A stretch of 64,000 bases of DNA from Niveispirillum sp. GTDB lineage: Bacteria; Pseudomonadota; Alphaproteobacteria; Azospirillales; Azospirillaceae. The stretch spans positions 52,544-116,543 of the forward strand of contig NZ_JAGOGJ010000007.1 of the NCBI RefSeq assembly GCF_017996735.1, given 5' to 3'. The position numbers and the translations under genes are program-made. Of the stretch, positions 10,503 to 19,299 are shown piece after piece. The notes beneath the pieces were generated by a model. It did not search any database. It was not told the origin of the DNA and saw nothing but the letters and a program-made list of their open reading frames with translations. Numbering within the stretch: the first letter of the stretch is position 1; every line of letters starts with the position of its first letter.

Positions 10503-11618
10503 ATGGTCAGGAAAGGGTGGGTCCTGTCGGCGGTGGCGTTTGCCCTGCTGGCGGGCGGTGGAATTGCTTTGCCTGTGATGGTGAAGGCGGACGAGGCGGC
10601 GCTGGCTGCCTTGCAGGCGCAACTGCCCGGCAAATTGATGAATGATCCGACGGTGCTGGACTGGACCGTCTATGGCCAGGGGCAGAAAAACAAGCGGGTG
10701 AAGACACCGGGCATCGGCGGCGGGGTCGCCCTGCAGGTGACCTCGCCATCGGCATCGGACGCGGCGCACAGCATCGGCGTGAATGTGCCGCTGACGGCGG
10801 GGTTCACGCCGGGCCAGGCCATCACGGTGGTGTTCTGGGCGCGCACGGTGTCGGCCGACACGCCCGATGGCATGGGCAGGCTGGGCGTGCGGTTGCAGTT
10901 GAACGAGGCGCCGTATAGCGGCTTCGGGGACAGTATGCTGTCCATCGGCGGCGACTGGAAAATGTATGAGGTGAAGAGCCAGGCCAGTATCAATGTGGAT
11001 GCTGCCAAGGCCGTGCTGGGCTTTCAGGTGGCCGCCGCCAAACAGGTGGTGGAGATCGGACAGATCTTCGTGCTGGACATGGGCATGAAGGCGGTCGCGA
11101 CCCCGGCGGGCGGCGGGGTCGCAGCCATCCGCATGCCGGTACCGGAAGGGCTGCCGGGTGCGCTGCTGAACGATCCGGCCAGTATTGACTGGCCCGTCTA
11201 TGGTACCGGCCAGACCAATGCCAAGGTGCAGACCCCCGATGTCGGCGGTGGCTATGCCATGCGGGTCAGCAGCCCGGCGGCCGATGAGAAGCCGTTCACT
11301 ATCGGGGTCAGCGTGCCCCTGGCGACGGCCATCGCGCCCGACCGCGACATCACGGTAGCCTTCTGGGCCCGCTCCCTGTCGGCGGAAACGCCGGACGGCA
11401 TGGGGCGCATCGGCCTCAGAATTCAGGAGAATGCGGCCCCCTATGCGGGTTTTGGCGACAAGATGTTGTCGGTTGGGCCGGATTGGAAACTGCATCAGGC
11501 GAAGATGCGATCCAGCATGGCCCTTGATCCCGGCAAGGGTGTTCTAGGCTTCCAGCTTGCCGGTGCCAAACAGGTGGTGGAGATCGGTCAGGTCTATGTG
11601 CTGGACATGACGAAGTAG
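10503..11618 (+). CDS. Exported protein made of two copies of a carbohydrate-binding-like module
   Basis: A 371-residue protein with a signal peptide (about 1-28, hydrophobic VLSAVAFALLAGGGIAL). The rest consists of two homologous modules of about 150 residues (about 38-190 and 212-371). Both contain the series L-N/D-D-P...DWxVYGxGQ, IGVxVPL, FWARxxSAxTPDGMGR, ExAPYxGFGDxMLS, and KQVVEIGQxxVLDM. This beta-rich pattern resembles jelly-roll carbohydrate-binding modules (CBM4/9-like), but family membership is not certain. ATG 10503 has GGGAGGA just upstream. It sits between a sugar symporter and a secreted glucoamylase, so binding of extracellular glucan is a reasonable guess. No catalytic motif is evident. 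Confidence 0.7.
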   Translation: MVRKGWVLSAVAFALLAGGGIALPVMVKADEAALAALQAQLPGKLMNDPTVLDWTVYGQGQKNKRVKTPGIGGGVALQVTSPSASDAAHSIGVNVPLTAGFTPGQAITVVFWARTVSADTPDGMGRLGVRLQLNEAPYSGFGDSMLSIGGDWKMYEVKSQASINVDAAKAVLGFQVAAAKQVVEIGQIFVLDMGMKAVATPAGGGVAAIRMPVPEGLPGALLNDPASIDWPVYGTGQTNAKVQTPDVGGGYAMRVSSPAADEKPFTIGVSVPLATAIAPDRDITVAFWARSLSAETPDGMGRIGLRIQENAAPYAGFGDKMLSVGPDWKLHQAKMRSSMALDPGKGVLGFQLAGAKQVVEIGQVYVLDMTK

Positions 11619-11625
11619 GATGATC

Positions 11626-11659
11626 GCCGCCTCCCCCGGCAGGCGCAAGGGGAGGCGGC
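11626..11659. terminator. Strong hairpin after the module protein gene
   Basis: A perfect 11-bp stem, GCCGCCTCCCC paired with GGGGAGGCGGC, encloses a 12-base loop and starts 8 bases after the stop codon. No T run follows, so it may act as an mRNA 3' stabiliser or weak terminator. Confidence 0.5.
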
Positions 11660-11661
11660 GC

Positions 11662-11702
11662 ATACGTATTTCGTGCCGCTTCGCAACGCACAACATACGT
11701 AT
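11662..11702. promoter_or_regulatory. Two ATACGTAT palindromes upstream of glucoamylase
   Basis: The perfect 8-bp palindrome ATACGTAT occurs at 11662-11669 and 11695-11702, each followed by T. The two are 33 bp apart, close to three helical turns. They lie about 95-130 bases before the glucoamylase start, which suggests cooperative binding of a regulator to the same DNA face. No matching regulator was identified. Confidence 0.4.
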
Positions 11703-11794
11703 TCAGCCGGTAAAACCGGCGTTGATACCCGATCTATTCTCCTCAAGCGCCACGGCCATGAAGCCGGGTGAAATCGGTTGGATTGGGGAGTGAC

Positions 11795-14179
11795 ATGACC
11801 AGGACCTTGCGCGCCGCCGCCGCTGGCACCCTTGCCGCCCTGTTGATGAGTGGGACGGCCCTGGCCGCGACCGCACCGGGTGCGCCGGGGGCCACGCCCA
11901 CCTTCTCCTATGCCGGCAAGCAGGGGATCGGCACCTCGTACGAGGCCTATGTCAAGGGCCGCTACCAGGATGGCGGCGTGACCGGTCCGGTGTCCAAGGT
12001 CTGGTTCTCCCTGGCCCATGGCGTCATTACCGAGACGATGCAGGGCATGATCCATGAGGCGCAGCTTCGGGAGCTGCAATTCGCGGTGAAGGGCGACGGG
12101 TTCGTCCATACCGAATATGACGACATGGAAACCCATGTCGATTACCTGCACAAGGATGCGGCCGGGCGGCCCTTGTCGCTGGCCTACCGGATCGTCAACC
12201 GCGACCGGCAGGGGCGGTATGAGATCGAAAAGCATGTCTTCACCGATCCCGACCGCGACACGCTGTTCGTGCGGACCATCTTCCGCGCGCTGAAGGCGGG
12301 CATCACGCCTTTCCTGCTGGCCGATCCGCAGATGGCGGGCACGGGCAGCAATGACAAGGCGGACACGGCCGGCGGCACGCTGAACGCCGTGGAGGGCACG
12401 CACAGTCTGGTCATCAAGGCGGACAAGCCGTTTGTGAAGGCCAGCGTCGGGTTTGCCGGCACGTCCGACGGGTTGAGCCAGCTTCGCAAGGACGGCGCCC
12501 TGACCGTTTACGACACGACGGGGGCCAAGGAAGGCAATGTCGCGCTGGCGGGTGAGCTGCCGGCGCTGTCCGCCGGGCAGGAGGCCACCTATGATGTGGC
12601 CGTAGCCTTTGGGGCCGACCGTGCCGCCGCCACCGCCGTGGCCGATGCCAGCCTGAAGCAAGGTTATGCCGCCACGCTGGCCGCGTTCAATGGCCAGGGC
12701 GATGCCGTGGGCTGGGAGGATTATATCAATGGCCTGGCCCCGCTGAAGGATCTGGCCGCCATGGCGACGGATGGCGGCGGCCTGGCCTTCGTCTCGGCCC
12801 TGGTGCTGAAGGCGCAGGAGGACAAGACCTATGCCGGCGCCTTGATCGCGTCCCTGTCGGCACCGTGGGGCGAGACGGTGTCCACCGAAAAGCTGGCCAC
12901 CGGGTACAAGGCCGTCTGGCCGCGCGATTTCTATCAATGCGCCATGGCGCTGCTGGCGCTGGGCGACAAGGATACGCCGCTGGCCGCCTTCAACTATCTG
13001 AAGACGGTGCAGGTATCGGCCCAGACCAGGGGCAACAAGGGCGCCAATGGCTGGTTCCTGCAAAAGACCCATGTCGATGGCACCATCGAATGGGTGGGCG
13101 TGCAGCTTGACCAGACGGCCATGCCCATCATGCTGGGCTGGAAGCTGTGGCAGGCCGGCATCGTGGATGAGGCCGCGCTGAAAGCCATGTATCCAGCCCT
13201 GCTGAAGCCGGCGGCGGACTTCCTGGTCAAGGGCGGCACGATCGGGCTGGACTGGAACAAGGCCAGCATCAAGCCCCCCTACAGCCAGCAGGAACGCTGG
13301 GAAGAACAGGAAGGCCATTCGCCTTCCACCACCGCCGCCATCGTGGCGGGGTTGATCAGTGCGGCGGAAATCGCCGACAGGCTGGGCCAGGGGGACGACG
13401 CCAGGACCTATCGTGCAACCGCCGATGCCATCAATGGCGCCATCGAGGCGCGGATGTTCACGACCCAGGGCACCTATGGCAATGGCCGCTACTTCCTGCG
13501 CGTCAACCAGAACGACAATCCCAATGACAAGGGCCCCGTCAATGCCGCCAACGGGCAGCAGGGCCTGACGGAGAATGTCTATCTGGATGGCGGGTTCCTG
13601 GAACTGGTGCGTTACGGAGTGCGCGGCGCCAATGCCGACAGCATTGTCGACAGTCTCGGAGAACTGGACGACATGTCCATCCCCGACCATTTCCGCGTGA
13701 AATACGTGTTCACGTTCTCAGGCGATCCCGGCACCTATCCCGGCTGGCGCCGTTATGGCAATGACGGCTATGGCGAGGATATCCGCAACGGGGCCAATTA
13801 CGGTACCGGCGAGCTGAAAGGCGGCATGGGTCCGGGCCAGCGCGGGCGCGTCTGGCCCATCTTCACCGGGGAGCGCGGTCATTATGAACTGGCGCGCGCC
13901 AGTGCCAAGCCGGGCGGTGCGACGGCGGCGGACCTGGACGCCATCCGCATGACCTATGTCCGCGGCATGGAGAAGTTCGCCAATGAGGGAATGATGATCC
14001 CCGAACAGGTATGGGATGGGGTGGGCGTAATGCCCAAGGGCTACGCATTGGGGGAGGGCACCAACAGCGCCACGCCCCTGGCCTGGAGCCACGCCGAATA
14101 TGTGAAACTGCTGCGGTCGGTGCGCGACCGGCAGGTGTGGGACCTGTATGCACCGGTGGTGGCGCGATACGGGAAGTGA
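11795..14179 (+). CDS. Secreted GH15 glucan 1,4-alpha-glucosidase (glucoamylase/glucodextranase type)
   Basis: A 794-residue exported enzyme with a signal peptide (1-24, ending near ALAATA), an N-terminal beta-sandwich domain (about 30-290) and a C-terminal (alpha/alpha)6 barrel (about 300-790). It removes glucose from the ends of alpha-glucans. GH15 marks are WPRDFYQCAMALLALGD in the first helices, RWEEQEGHSPST with the likely catalytic acid Glu503 or Glu504, and PLAWSHAEYVKLL with the likely base Glu768. ATG 11795 is preferred over upstream codons because it begins the signal peptide and follows GGGGAG. Released glucose would be taken up and phosphorylated by the neighbouring carriers and glucokinase. 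Alpha-1,6 (dextran) specificity is possible. Confidence 0.92.
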   Translation: MTRTLRAAAAGTLAALLMSGTALAATAPGAPGATPTFSYAGKQGIGTSYEAYVKGRYQDGGVTGPVSKVWFSLAHGVITETMQGMIHEAQLRELQFAVKGDGFVHTEYDDMETHVDYLHKDAAGRPLSLAYRIVNRDRQGRYEIEKHVFTDPDRDTLFVRTIFRALKAGITPFLLADPQMAGTGSNDKADTAGGTLNAVEGTHSLVIKADKPFVKASVGFAGTSDGLSQLRKDGALTVYDTTGAKEGNVALAGELPALSAGQEATYDVAVAFGADRAAATAVADASLKQGYAATLAAFNGQGDAVGWEDYINGLAPLKDLAAMATDGGGLAFVSALVLKAQEDKTYAGALIASLSAPWGETVSTEKLATGYKAVWPRDFYQCAMALLALGDKDTPLAAFNYLKTVQVSAQTRGNKGANGWFLQKTHVDGTIEWVGVQLDQTAMPIMLGWKLWQAGIVDEAALKAMYPALLKPAADFLVKGGTIGLDWNKASIKPPYSQQERWEEQEGHSPSTTAAIVAGLISAAEIADRLGQGDDARTYRATADAINGAIEARMFTTQGTYGNGRYFLRVNQNDNPNDKGPVNAANGQQGLTENVYLDGGFLELVRYGVRGANADSIVDSLGELDDMSIPDHFRVKYVFTFSGDPGTYPGWRRYGNDGYGEDIRNGANYGTGELKGGMGPGQRGRVWPIFTGERGHYELARASAKPGGATAADLDAIRMTYVRGMEKFANEGMMIPEQVWDGVGVMPKGYALGEGTNSATPLAWSHAEYVKLLRSVRDRQVWDLYAPVVARYGK

Positions 14180-14204
14180 TGGTTTGTGTGGTGGGTGATG
14201 GGCC

Positions 14205-14353
14205 TTATCCCAGCGGCACGAAATCATGACCGATGGTCAAGCTTTCGTTCGCCTCAATCGCCGGTGGGCGCATCCGCGCCCTTGGCGACGCGGCATGGGC
14301 CGCGTGGTGGCAGTCGCCGCCGTACCATCGGTCAAGAATTTTGACCCATGGCA
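14205..14353. repeat. Five-hairpin intergenic element, family B (copy 1)
   Basis: This is a near-copy of 21706-21860. Hairpins are GGGCGC-ATCC-GCGCCC (14266-14281), CGCGGC-ATGG-GCCGCG (14289-14304), a 7-bp stem with loop AGTC (14305-14322) and a long terminal hairpin (14323-14353). The left hairpin (GCACGAAA) has one mismatch compared with copy 2. The element fills the gap between the convergent glucoamylase and hupE-like genes, and the hupE-like stop TAA lies at its right edge. It may terminate transcription from both sides. Confidence 0.8.
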
Positions 14354-15430
14354 TTATCCCATCACCCGTTCCACGGTCCAGTAGAGCCCGACCAGGGCGA
14401 TGGCGGCCGAGGCGGGGGTGATCAGGCGGGCATGATACCAGGGCCGGTCCTTGAACCAGCGCAGGACAAGGAAATAGGCCAGCGCGATCACCGCCAGTTG
14501 CCCCAACTCGATCCCCGCATTGAAGGCGATCAGGGCGACGGCGCGGTCATTGGCCGGCAGGCCCAGATCGGCCAGGACACCGGCGAAGCCCAGGCCGTGC
14601 AGCAGGCCGAAACCGAAGACCAGCACCGGTCGCCAGGGTGTCAGCCGTCTGGCAAAGATATTCTCGACCGCCACATAGGCGATGGACAGTGCGATCAGCG
14701 GTTCCACGACGCGGGACGGCAGGTCGATCACCCCGTACAGTGCCAGGGCAAGCGTCAGGCAATGGGCCACCGTGAAGGCGGTCACCTGCACCAGCAGGGG
14801 ATGCAGGCGTGTGGTCAGCAGCAGCAGACCCAGCACGAACAGTACATGGTCCGGCCCATCCGGCAGGATATGGATGAACCCCAGATAGAGATACTGGCCC
14901 GTCACCTGCAACAGACCGGGGGGCGGGGCGGCGTGCAGCGGCAGGGGGCCGGCTTCGGACCCACCCTCCACCCAATGGGTCCGCCCGGCCAGCAGCAGCG
15001 GGTTCTGCCCCTCCAGAAGGTCGAAACGCCAGGTCATGCTGGTGGCTCCAGCCAGCAGGGGGCCTTCCGCGCGCAGCACCAGATAGGCCGGCTGTGACTG
15101 GTCGGCCGGCATCTGAAGCTGTTCCACCGTCAGGGTGGCGGGAACGGGCATGCCATCGATGGTGATGCGAAGATGGTCGGGCAGGGCGGGGGCCATGGCC
15201 GCCAGCCGTTCGGCCGCTTCTTCCGGGGTCATGTCGCGGCTGGGCACCCGTCCGGCCGCCCGTTCCAGCCGATTGATCAGCGGCGTGGGGGCGGTCACGA
15301 TGCGGGCCACCCAGATGCCGTCCCCCGGTTCCACCACGATCTGGCTGTCCCCGATTTCATGTGCCGGGGCGGATAGGACCGGCACCAGCAAGAATAGCAG
15401 GAGCAGAAGGCGGTAAAGCGGGGATGTCAT
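14354..15430 (-). CDS. HupE/UreJ-family membrane protein
   Basis: A 358-residue protein with a signal peptide (about 1-23), a periplasmic domain (about 24-165) and six or seven C-terminal helices. The helices carry the HupE/UreJ signatures GFIHILPDGPDHVLFVLGL, FTVAHCLTLALA, FGLLHGLGFAG and FNAGIELGQL; the His and Asp residues in them are thought to handle metal ions. HupE and UreJ proteins transport nickel or related metals, but this long two-domain form occurs in genomes without hydrogenase or urease nearby. No hydrogenase, urease or metal gene lies in the window, so the substrate is open. Confidence 0.85.
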   Translation of the reverse strand: MTSPLYRLLLLLFLLVPVLSAPAHEIGDSQIVVEPGDGIWVARIVTAPTPLINRLERAAGRVPSRDMTPEEAAERLAAMAPALPDHLRITIDGMPVPATLTVEQLQMPADQSQPAYLVLRAEGPLLAGATSMTWRFDLLEGQNPLLLAGRTHWVEGGSEAGPLPLHAAPPPGLLQVTGQYLYLGFIHILPDGPDHVLFVLGLLLLTTRLHPLLVQVTAFTVAHCLTLALALYGVIDLPSRVVEPLIALSIAYVAVENIFARRLTPWRPVLVFGFGLLHGLGFAGVLADLGLPANDRAVALIAFNAGIELGQLAVIALAYFLVLRWFKDRPWYHARLITPASAAIALVGLYWTVERVMG

Positions 15431-15564
15431 GATGGCTCCGGTCTCAGGACAGGATGGCTGTTGCTATAGCCGATCATCCCTGCCCTGTCGCCGGGCATCG
15501 CCGAAGGCTTGACCCGGAAGATGAAACAGTGTGACTGGGAAGAGGTGGACAGCGGGAGCGGGCG

Positions 15565-16686
15565 ATGGCGGCGCCGGACATTGCGACCTTGCGCATGGGG
15601 CTGGGATTTGCCGGGCTATTGTCGCTTGCGGTGACCGTGGCGCTGTGGTGGTCCCCCTCGCGGGTGTCGGGGACGGGGCAATGGTTGCTGGCGGCCCTGC
15701 TGTCAACGCTGGCCTATCTGCTGCCCCCGGCCGTCCAGTGGCGCAGCCCCGACCTGGGCATTGCCGTGAATTGCGGCCTGACCCTGTCGGCCATGCTGTT
15801 CATGCTGGACGGTGCCCTGGCATTGCGTGGGTTTGGTCACGCGGCGCGGCGCCGCATGCCGGTCATCATGGGGTGCCTGGCGGCGCTGGCCCTGATGCTG
15901 GTGTCGGCGGGGTTGCCCTGGCTGCGGGTGGTGCTTCATGACGGGCTGGCCTGCCTGTTGCTGGGTGCCACGGCGCTGGTCCTGCTCTGGCGGGCGCCGC
16001 GCTGGTCCCGGCTGCCGGCGGGCGGCATGGCGCTGCTCTCCCTGGTCCTGGGCCTGATGTTCCTTTGGCGCGGCATGGGCTTGCTGGCTGCCGGCCTGGA
16101 GCTGGGCGGGGCGGATACGCGCACGCCCCCCTGGCTGCTGGCCGCCAACCTGGCCTGGGCCCTGGGCTGGGCGGCGCTGCTGCCGGCGCTGGTCGCGGCG
16201 GCAGCGGGCGACTATCTGCGCCAGCAGGCCGAACGGGACATCCTGACCGGATTGGCCAGCCGCAGCGCCTTCCTCAGCCAGGCCCGCCTTGTGCCGGAAC
16301 GGCGGGACGGGCTGCTGCTGCTGGGGCTTGAAGGGTTGCGCACCGTGAACGGCAGCCTGGGCCATGAGACGGGCGACCGTATGCTGGCCGCCTTTGCCAC
16401 CCGCCTGCGCGAGGCGGTGGGGGAGGGAACGTTGACGGGGCGCCTGACCGGTGGGCAGTTCGCGCTGCTGCTGCCCGGTCTGCAAGGGCGGGCGGAATTG
16501 ATGGCGGCGGCGGACCGTCTGCGTTCCGCCCTGTCGGTGCCGCTGATCATCGGCGATCTGGTCCATGCCCCGGAATTCACCCTGGGCACGGCCCTGGCCC
16601 CCGATGATGGCAAAAGTGTCGAACGCCTGCTCGAAGCGGCCGAACGCGCCATGTTCCGCGTGCGGGCGGCACAGGAGGCGGGATAG
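15565..16686 (+). CDS. Membrane protein with a degenerate GGDEF domain
   Basis: A 373-residue protein with about seven hydrophobic helices (1-215) followed by a GGDEF-type domain (about 225-370). The domain begins with the usual DILTGLASRSAFL. At the active-site turn it reads GRLTGGQFALLLP, so the GG(D/E)EF motif is reduced to GGQF and the acidic metal- and GTP-binding residues are lost. No RxxD inhibitory site was seen before it. It is therefore probably not a diguanylate cyclase and may be a sensor or nucleotide-binding effector. ATG 15565 follows GGGAG by 6 bases. The gene is divergent from the hupE-like gene. Confidence 0.85.
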   Translation: MAAPDIATLRMGLGFAGLLSLAVTVALWWSPSRVSGTGQWLLAALLSTLAYLLPPAVQWRSPDLGIAVNCGLTLSAMLFMLDGALALRGFGHAARRRMPVIMGCLAALALMLVSAGLPWLRVVLHDGLACLLLGATALVLLWRAPRWSRLPAGGMALLSLVLGLMFLWRGMGLLAAGLELGGADTRTPPWLLAANLAWALGWAALLPALVAAAAGDYLRQQAERDILTGLASRSAFLSQARLVPERRDGLLLLGLEGLRTVNGSLGHETGDRMLAAFATRLREAVGEGTLTGRLTGGQFALLLPGLQGRAELMAAADRLRSALSVPLIIGDLVHAPEFTLGTALAPDDGKSVERLLEAAERAMFRVRAAQEAG

Positions 16687-16715
16687 GCCCCCCGAGCGGC
16701 ATATTCCCTGCAACG

Positions 16716-16745
16716 GTCCGCCCAAAGATCAATCTTCAGGCGGAC
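16716..16745. terminator. Nested hairpin between convergent genes
   Basis: GTCCGCC pairs with GGCGGAC, and inside it AAGAT pairs with ATCTT. It lies in the 79-base gap between two convergent genes and could terminate both. A hairpin with similar sequence (CTTCAGGCGGA) follows the gene ending at 61432. Confidence 0.5.
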
Positions 16746-16765
16746 TCTGTTGCCAGCCGATGCTG

Positions 16766-18130
16766 TCAGCCGATGATGATATCGGTGTCGAAGGGCACCC
16801 GGCCCTCGATCTGGCCGACCAGCCGGTAATGGCTGAGGCCGCTGTCGAACACACCCGCGGCCACGGCGGCGGCCACGTCCGGATTGTGCGACAGGTAATA
16901 GCTTTCGCTGAACTGCTCAGTCGCCAGACGGCCTTCATAGCGGCCGAAGCTGAGATAATGGTCGATGGCGGATGCCACCTGGCCCGTCTGGATGGCGGCG
17001 GCCACGTCGGGATTCAGTTCCAGATAGTCGATGCTGTTGAAATAGGCGTTGGGGTTGCGCCCCTCGAACTGCCCAAACAGCAGGTAATGTTCGAACGCGC
17101 TGCGCACCGTGCCCGCCTGGATCGCCGCCGCGATGTCGGGATTGTGCGCCAGATAGTAGCTGCTGTCGAAGAAGGAGGCCGGATCACGCCCTTCCTTCGC
17201 GCCAAAGGACCAGAAATGTTCCTCCAGCGAGGAAATGGCGCCACCGGTCACGGCGGCGGCCACATCCACATTGACCTTGCCATAATAATCGTCGTCGAAC
17301 CGCACATGCGTGGCTTCCGCCCCCCAGTTGCTGCTGTCGATGATCCGGTCAGCGAACTGCACATATTCGACATTGACGATGCTGATCTGCCCCTCGGCGC
17401 CGGTGATGACGGCCCAGGTCCTGCCATCCTCCGCCGTGAGGGGTGCGATTGTATAGCTGGCCGCCGCCCCCGACAGGGTGATGCGGTCAAGACCGGTGCC
17501 ACCATCGACGCTGTCACCATTGGTCAGGCTGGAGATCACGTCATTGCCACCGCTGGCCGCGATGCTGTCGGCCCAGGCGGTGGAACGAATATTGTCGGCG
17601 CCGACGGTACCGACGATGGGCACAACGGCGATGGTCGCGGCGCTTTCGGCATAGCTGCCGAAGGTCGCATAGATCATGCTGCCGGATATGCCGATGCCGA
17701 TGGCATCCCAACTGGTGGAAAGCAGGTTGCTGGCGGTACCTGGCTTGTCCAGCCAGGTGCTGAGAATGTCGCCATCGGCATTGCCCGCCAGAACGCCTTC
17801 GGCATTTTCCCCGATGCTGCGCGGCAGCGTCAGGTTCAAGGCGCTGGCCATGGCCAGCACGCCGCTGGTGTAGCTTTGCCCATCACTCCAATGATGCAGA
17901 GACGGGACGGCACGGACCGCCACACCTGCCTGCGACCAAGCCGCATACCCGACATTGCCGTCGAAATCGGCGGCATGCTGCCCGGCCATGACCGACAGGT
18001 CGAGCGAGGGTTTCAGCGGTGTCAGGCCTTTGGCCAGGCGCAGGTCGTTGATCGCGTGGTAAAGCTCCAGCTCCGTGATCGACAGGCTGTTGCTTCCTGT
18101 AAGCAGGGTTTCAAGGGCTGCCAAACTCAT
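16766..18130 (-). CDS. CAP/SCP-domain protein with four C-terminal 43-residue repeats
   Basis: A 454-residue protein without a Sec signal peptide. Residues about 20-165 resemble a CAP (SCP/PR-1) domain: LELYHAINDLRLAKGLTPL, then GENAEGVLAG and STWLDKP..SNLL. The two histidines usual in the CAP cavity are replaced (Thr/Ala in the SPGHRxN segment). A GGNDVISS...GGTGLDRI stretch (about 190-220) resembles an RTX/haemolysin nonapeptide region. Four repeats (about 276-319, 320-362, 363-405, 406-454) share YYLxHNPDVAAAV..G..S...HY..FG..EGR. This points to type I secretion, though no transporter is nearby. ATG 18130 is chosen because GGAGG lies 9 bases upstream; TTG 18139 would touch it. The gene begins 5 bases after the upstream gene's stop. 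Confidence 0.75.
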   Translation of the reverse strand: MSLAALETLLTGSNSLSITELELYHAINDLRLAKGLTPLKPSLDLSVMAGQHAADFDGNVGYAAWSQAGVAVRAVPSLHHWSDGQSYTSGVLAMASALNLTLPRSIGENAEGVLAGNADGDILSTWLDKPGTASNLLSTSWDAIGIGISGSMIYATFGSYAESAATIAVVPIVGTVGADNIRSTAWADSIAASGGNDVISSLTNGDSVDGGTGLDRITLSGAAASYTIAPLTAEDGRTWAVITGAEGQISIVNVEYVQFADRIIDSSNWGAEATHVRFDDDYYGKVNVDVAAAVTGGAISSLEEHFWSFGAKEGRDPASFFDSSYYLAHNPDIAAAIQAGTVRSAFEHYLLFGQFEGRNPNAYFNSIDYLELNPDVAAAIQTGQVASAIDHYLSFGRYEGRLATEQFSESYYLSHNPDVAAAVAAGVFDSGLSHYRLVGQIEGRVPFDTDIIIG

Positions 18131-18135
18131 TTCAC

Positions 18136-19299
18136 TCAACCTCCGCCAACCAGCGAGTGCCCAGGCGCCGACAGATGAATTTCCATCGTCGCCTGACCGA
18201 TCACCGTCAACTGTTGTCCGCCATTGGCAACCAAAGCCCCCAAATCCGTGATAAGGGCGCTGCTCGTGCCCTTGTCGTCGGATTGTTCGATCACCAGACT
18301 GTCATGCCCCTTTTCGAAGTCCCCCACCTTGCTGGTTACCTCCTTCTCATCCTTGCCCAGGATGATGATGAAGGTGTCCGCCTTTTCTGCCGTCCCTGCG
18401 AAATAGGCCTTTTCATTGAAGGCCACCTGCACATGGTCGCCGCCCGCCGCCACGAATGACAGGGCGACGCCCGACGATTCCTGCCGGTCGGAGACGGCCA
18501 CCAGGGCCATCATCTTGCCGGTATCCAGGACATCCTCCGCCTGCACCGTCACGACCTGGACGTCTTTGACCGGTGCCTGCACGTTCTGCACCGTGACGGT
18601 CACGGCCGCGGCGCTGTCATCATGAAGATCGTGGTCGGCGGTCTTTTCCGCCTTTATCGCCAGGGGCTGCCGATCGCCCGCGTCATCCGCCGATGCGGCC
18701 GTCGTCTCCTGCCGGTGCGCGGTGGGCAAGGTCGCCTCGACCGCTGGCAAATCCAGCACAGCCTTGTTACCATCATTCGAGTGGTCGCCAGCGTCTGGCG
18801 CGCCGGTCGGGGGCAGGGGCGATGCCGCCGCCTCGTGCGTGACGGCGTTGGCGATCACGTCGGCCGTCAACACGGCGACCACGGCACTGACGATGCGCAG
18901 GAAGGCATGCGTCCCGTCACGGTCGTCATCGCCATCGGCAGCGGCGTCATGATGGCCGATCCCGGCCTCCAGGCCGGTCAGCCCGCCAATATCAAGCTGT
19001 GACAGCGCATCCCGCAGCGTGTCGCCCGACCACGCCTCCCCATCCAGCACATGCACAATGAAGAACCCGTCGATCCGGGCGATATGGACCAGGGCGTCGC
19101 CGGTCGTCGTATCCTCGATGGAGAACCAGGGGTCCCCTTCCTCCGACATGCCGGAGGCGGCTTCCACGCTCAGGCCGTTACGGGCGAAGATATCCAGGCA
19201 ACGATAGACATCGGCGATGTCCTGATTGCTCCAGGCGCCATTGCCACCATTGGTCGATCCCCTGTCCGGGAAGCGGAAAATTTCGGCCGACGCGCTCAT
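18136..19299 (-). CDS. Acidic protein of unknown function with an RTX-like C-terminal segment
   Basis: This 387-residue protein is not recognised. The N-terminal part (about 1-100) looks folded, with ADVYRCLDIFARNGLSVEA, EGDPWFSIED and DALVHIARIDGFFIVHV. A hydrophobic segment (about 132-152, LRIVSAVVAVLTADVIANAV) is followed by a low-complexity acidic, Ala/Asp-rich middle. The C-terminal 100 residues, with KADTFIIILG...VGDFEKGHDSLVI, resemble the last beta-roll and secretion segment of RTX-type proteins. Its ATG overlaps the stop of the upstream XRE gene (ATGA, 19296-19299), which implies translational coupling. Function as the target or partner of the two XRE proteins is only inferred from the operon. 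Confidence 0.65.
   Translation of the reverse strand: MSASAEIFRFPDRGSTNGGNGAWSNQDIADVYRCLDIFARNGLSVEAASGMSEEGDPWFSIEDTTTGDALVHIARIDGFFIVHVLDGEAWSGDTLRDALSQLDIGGLTGLEAGIGHHDAAADGDDDRDGTHAFLRIVSAVVAVLTADVIANAVTHEAAASPLPPTGAPDAGDHSNDGNKAVLDLPAVEATLPTAHRQETTAASADDAGDRQPLAIKAEKTADHDLHDDSAAAVTVTVQNVQAPVKDVQVVTVQAEDVLDTGKMMALVAVSDRQESSGVALSFVAAGGDHVQVAFNEKAYFAGTAEKADTFIIILGKDEKEVTSKVGDFEKGHDSLVIEQSDDKGTSSALITDLGALVANGGQQLTVIGQATMEIHLSAPGHSLVGGG

Noticed and set aside
14205..14361. The 8-bp direct repeat TTATCCCA at both edges of the first family B copy, as a target-site duplication.
   Set aside because: Part of the left repeat (ATCCCA) is also present in the second copy as element sequence, and no duplication is seen around the other copies.
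14354..15430. Assignment of the HupE/UreJ-like protein to hydrogenase or urease nickel supply.
   Set aside because: No hydrogenase, urease or nickel gene occurs in the window, and this long form is found in genomes lacking them.
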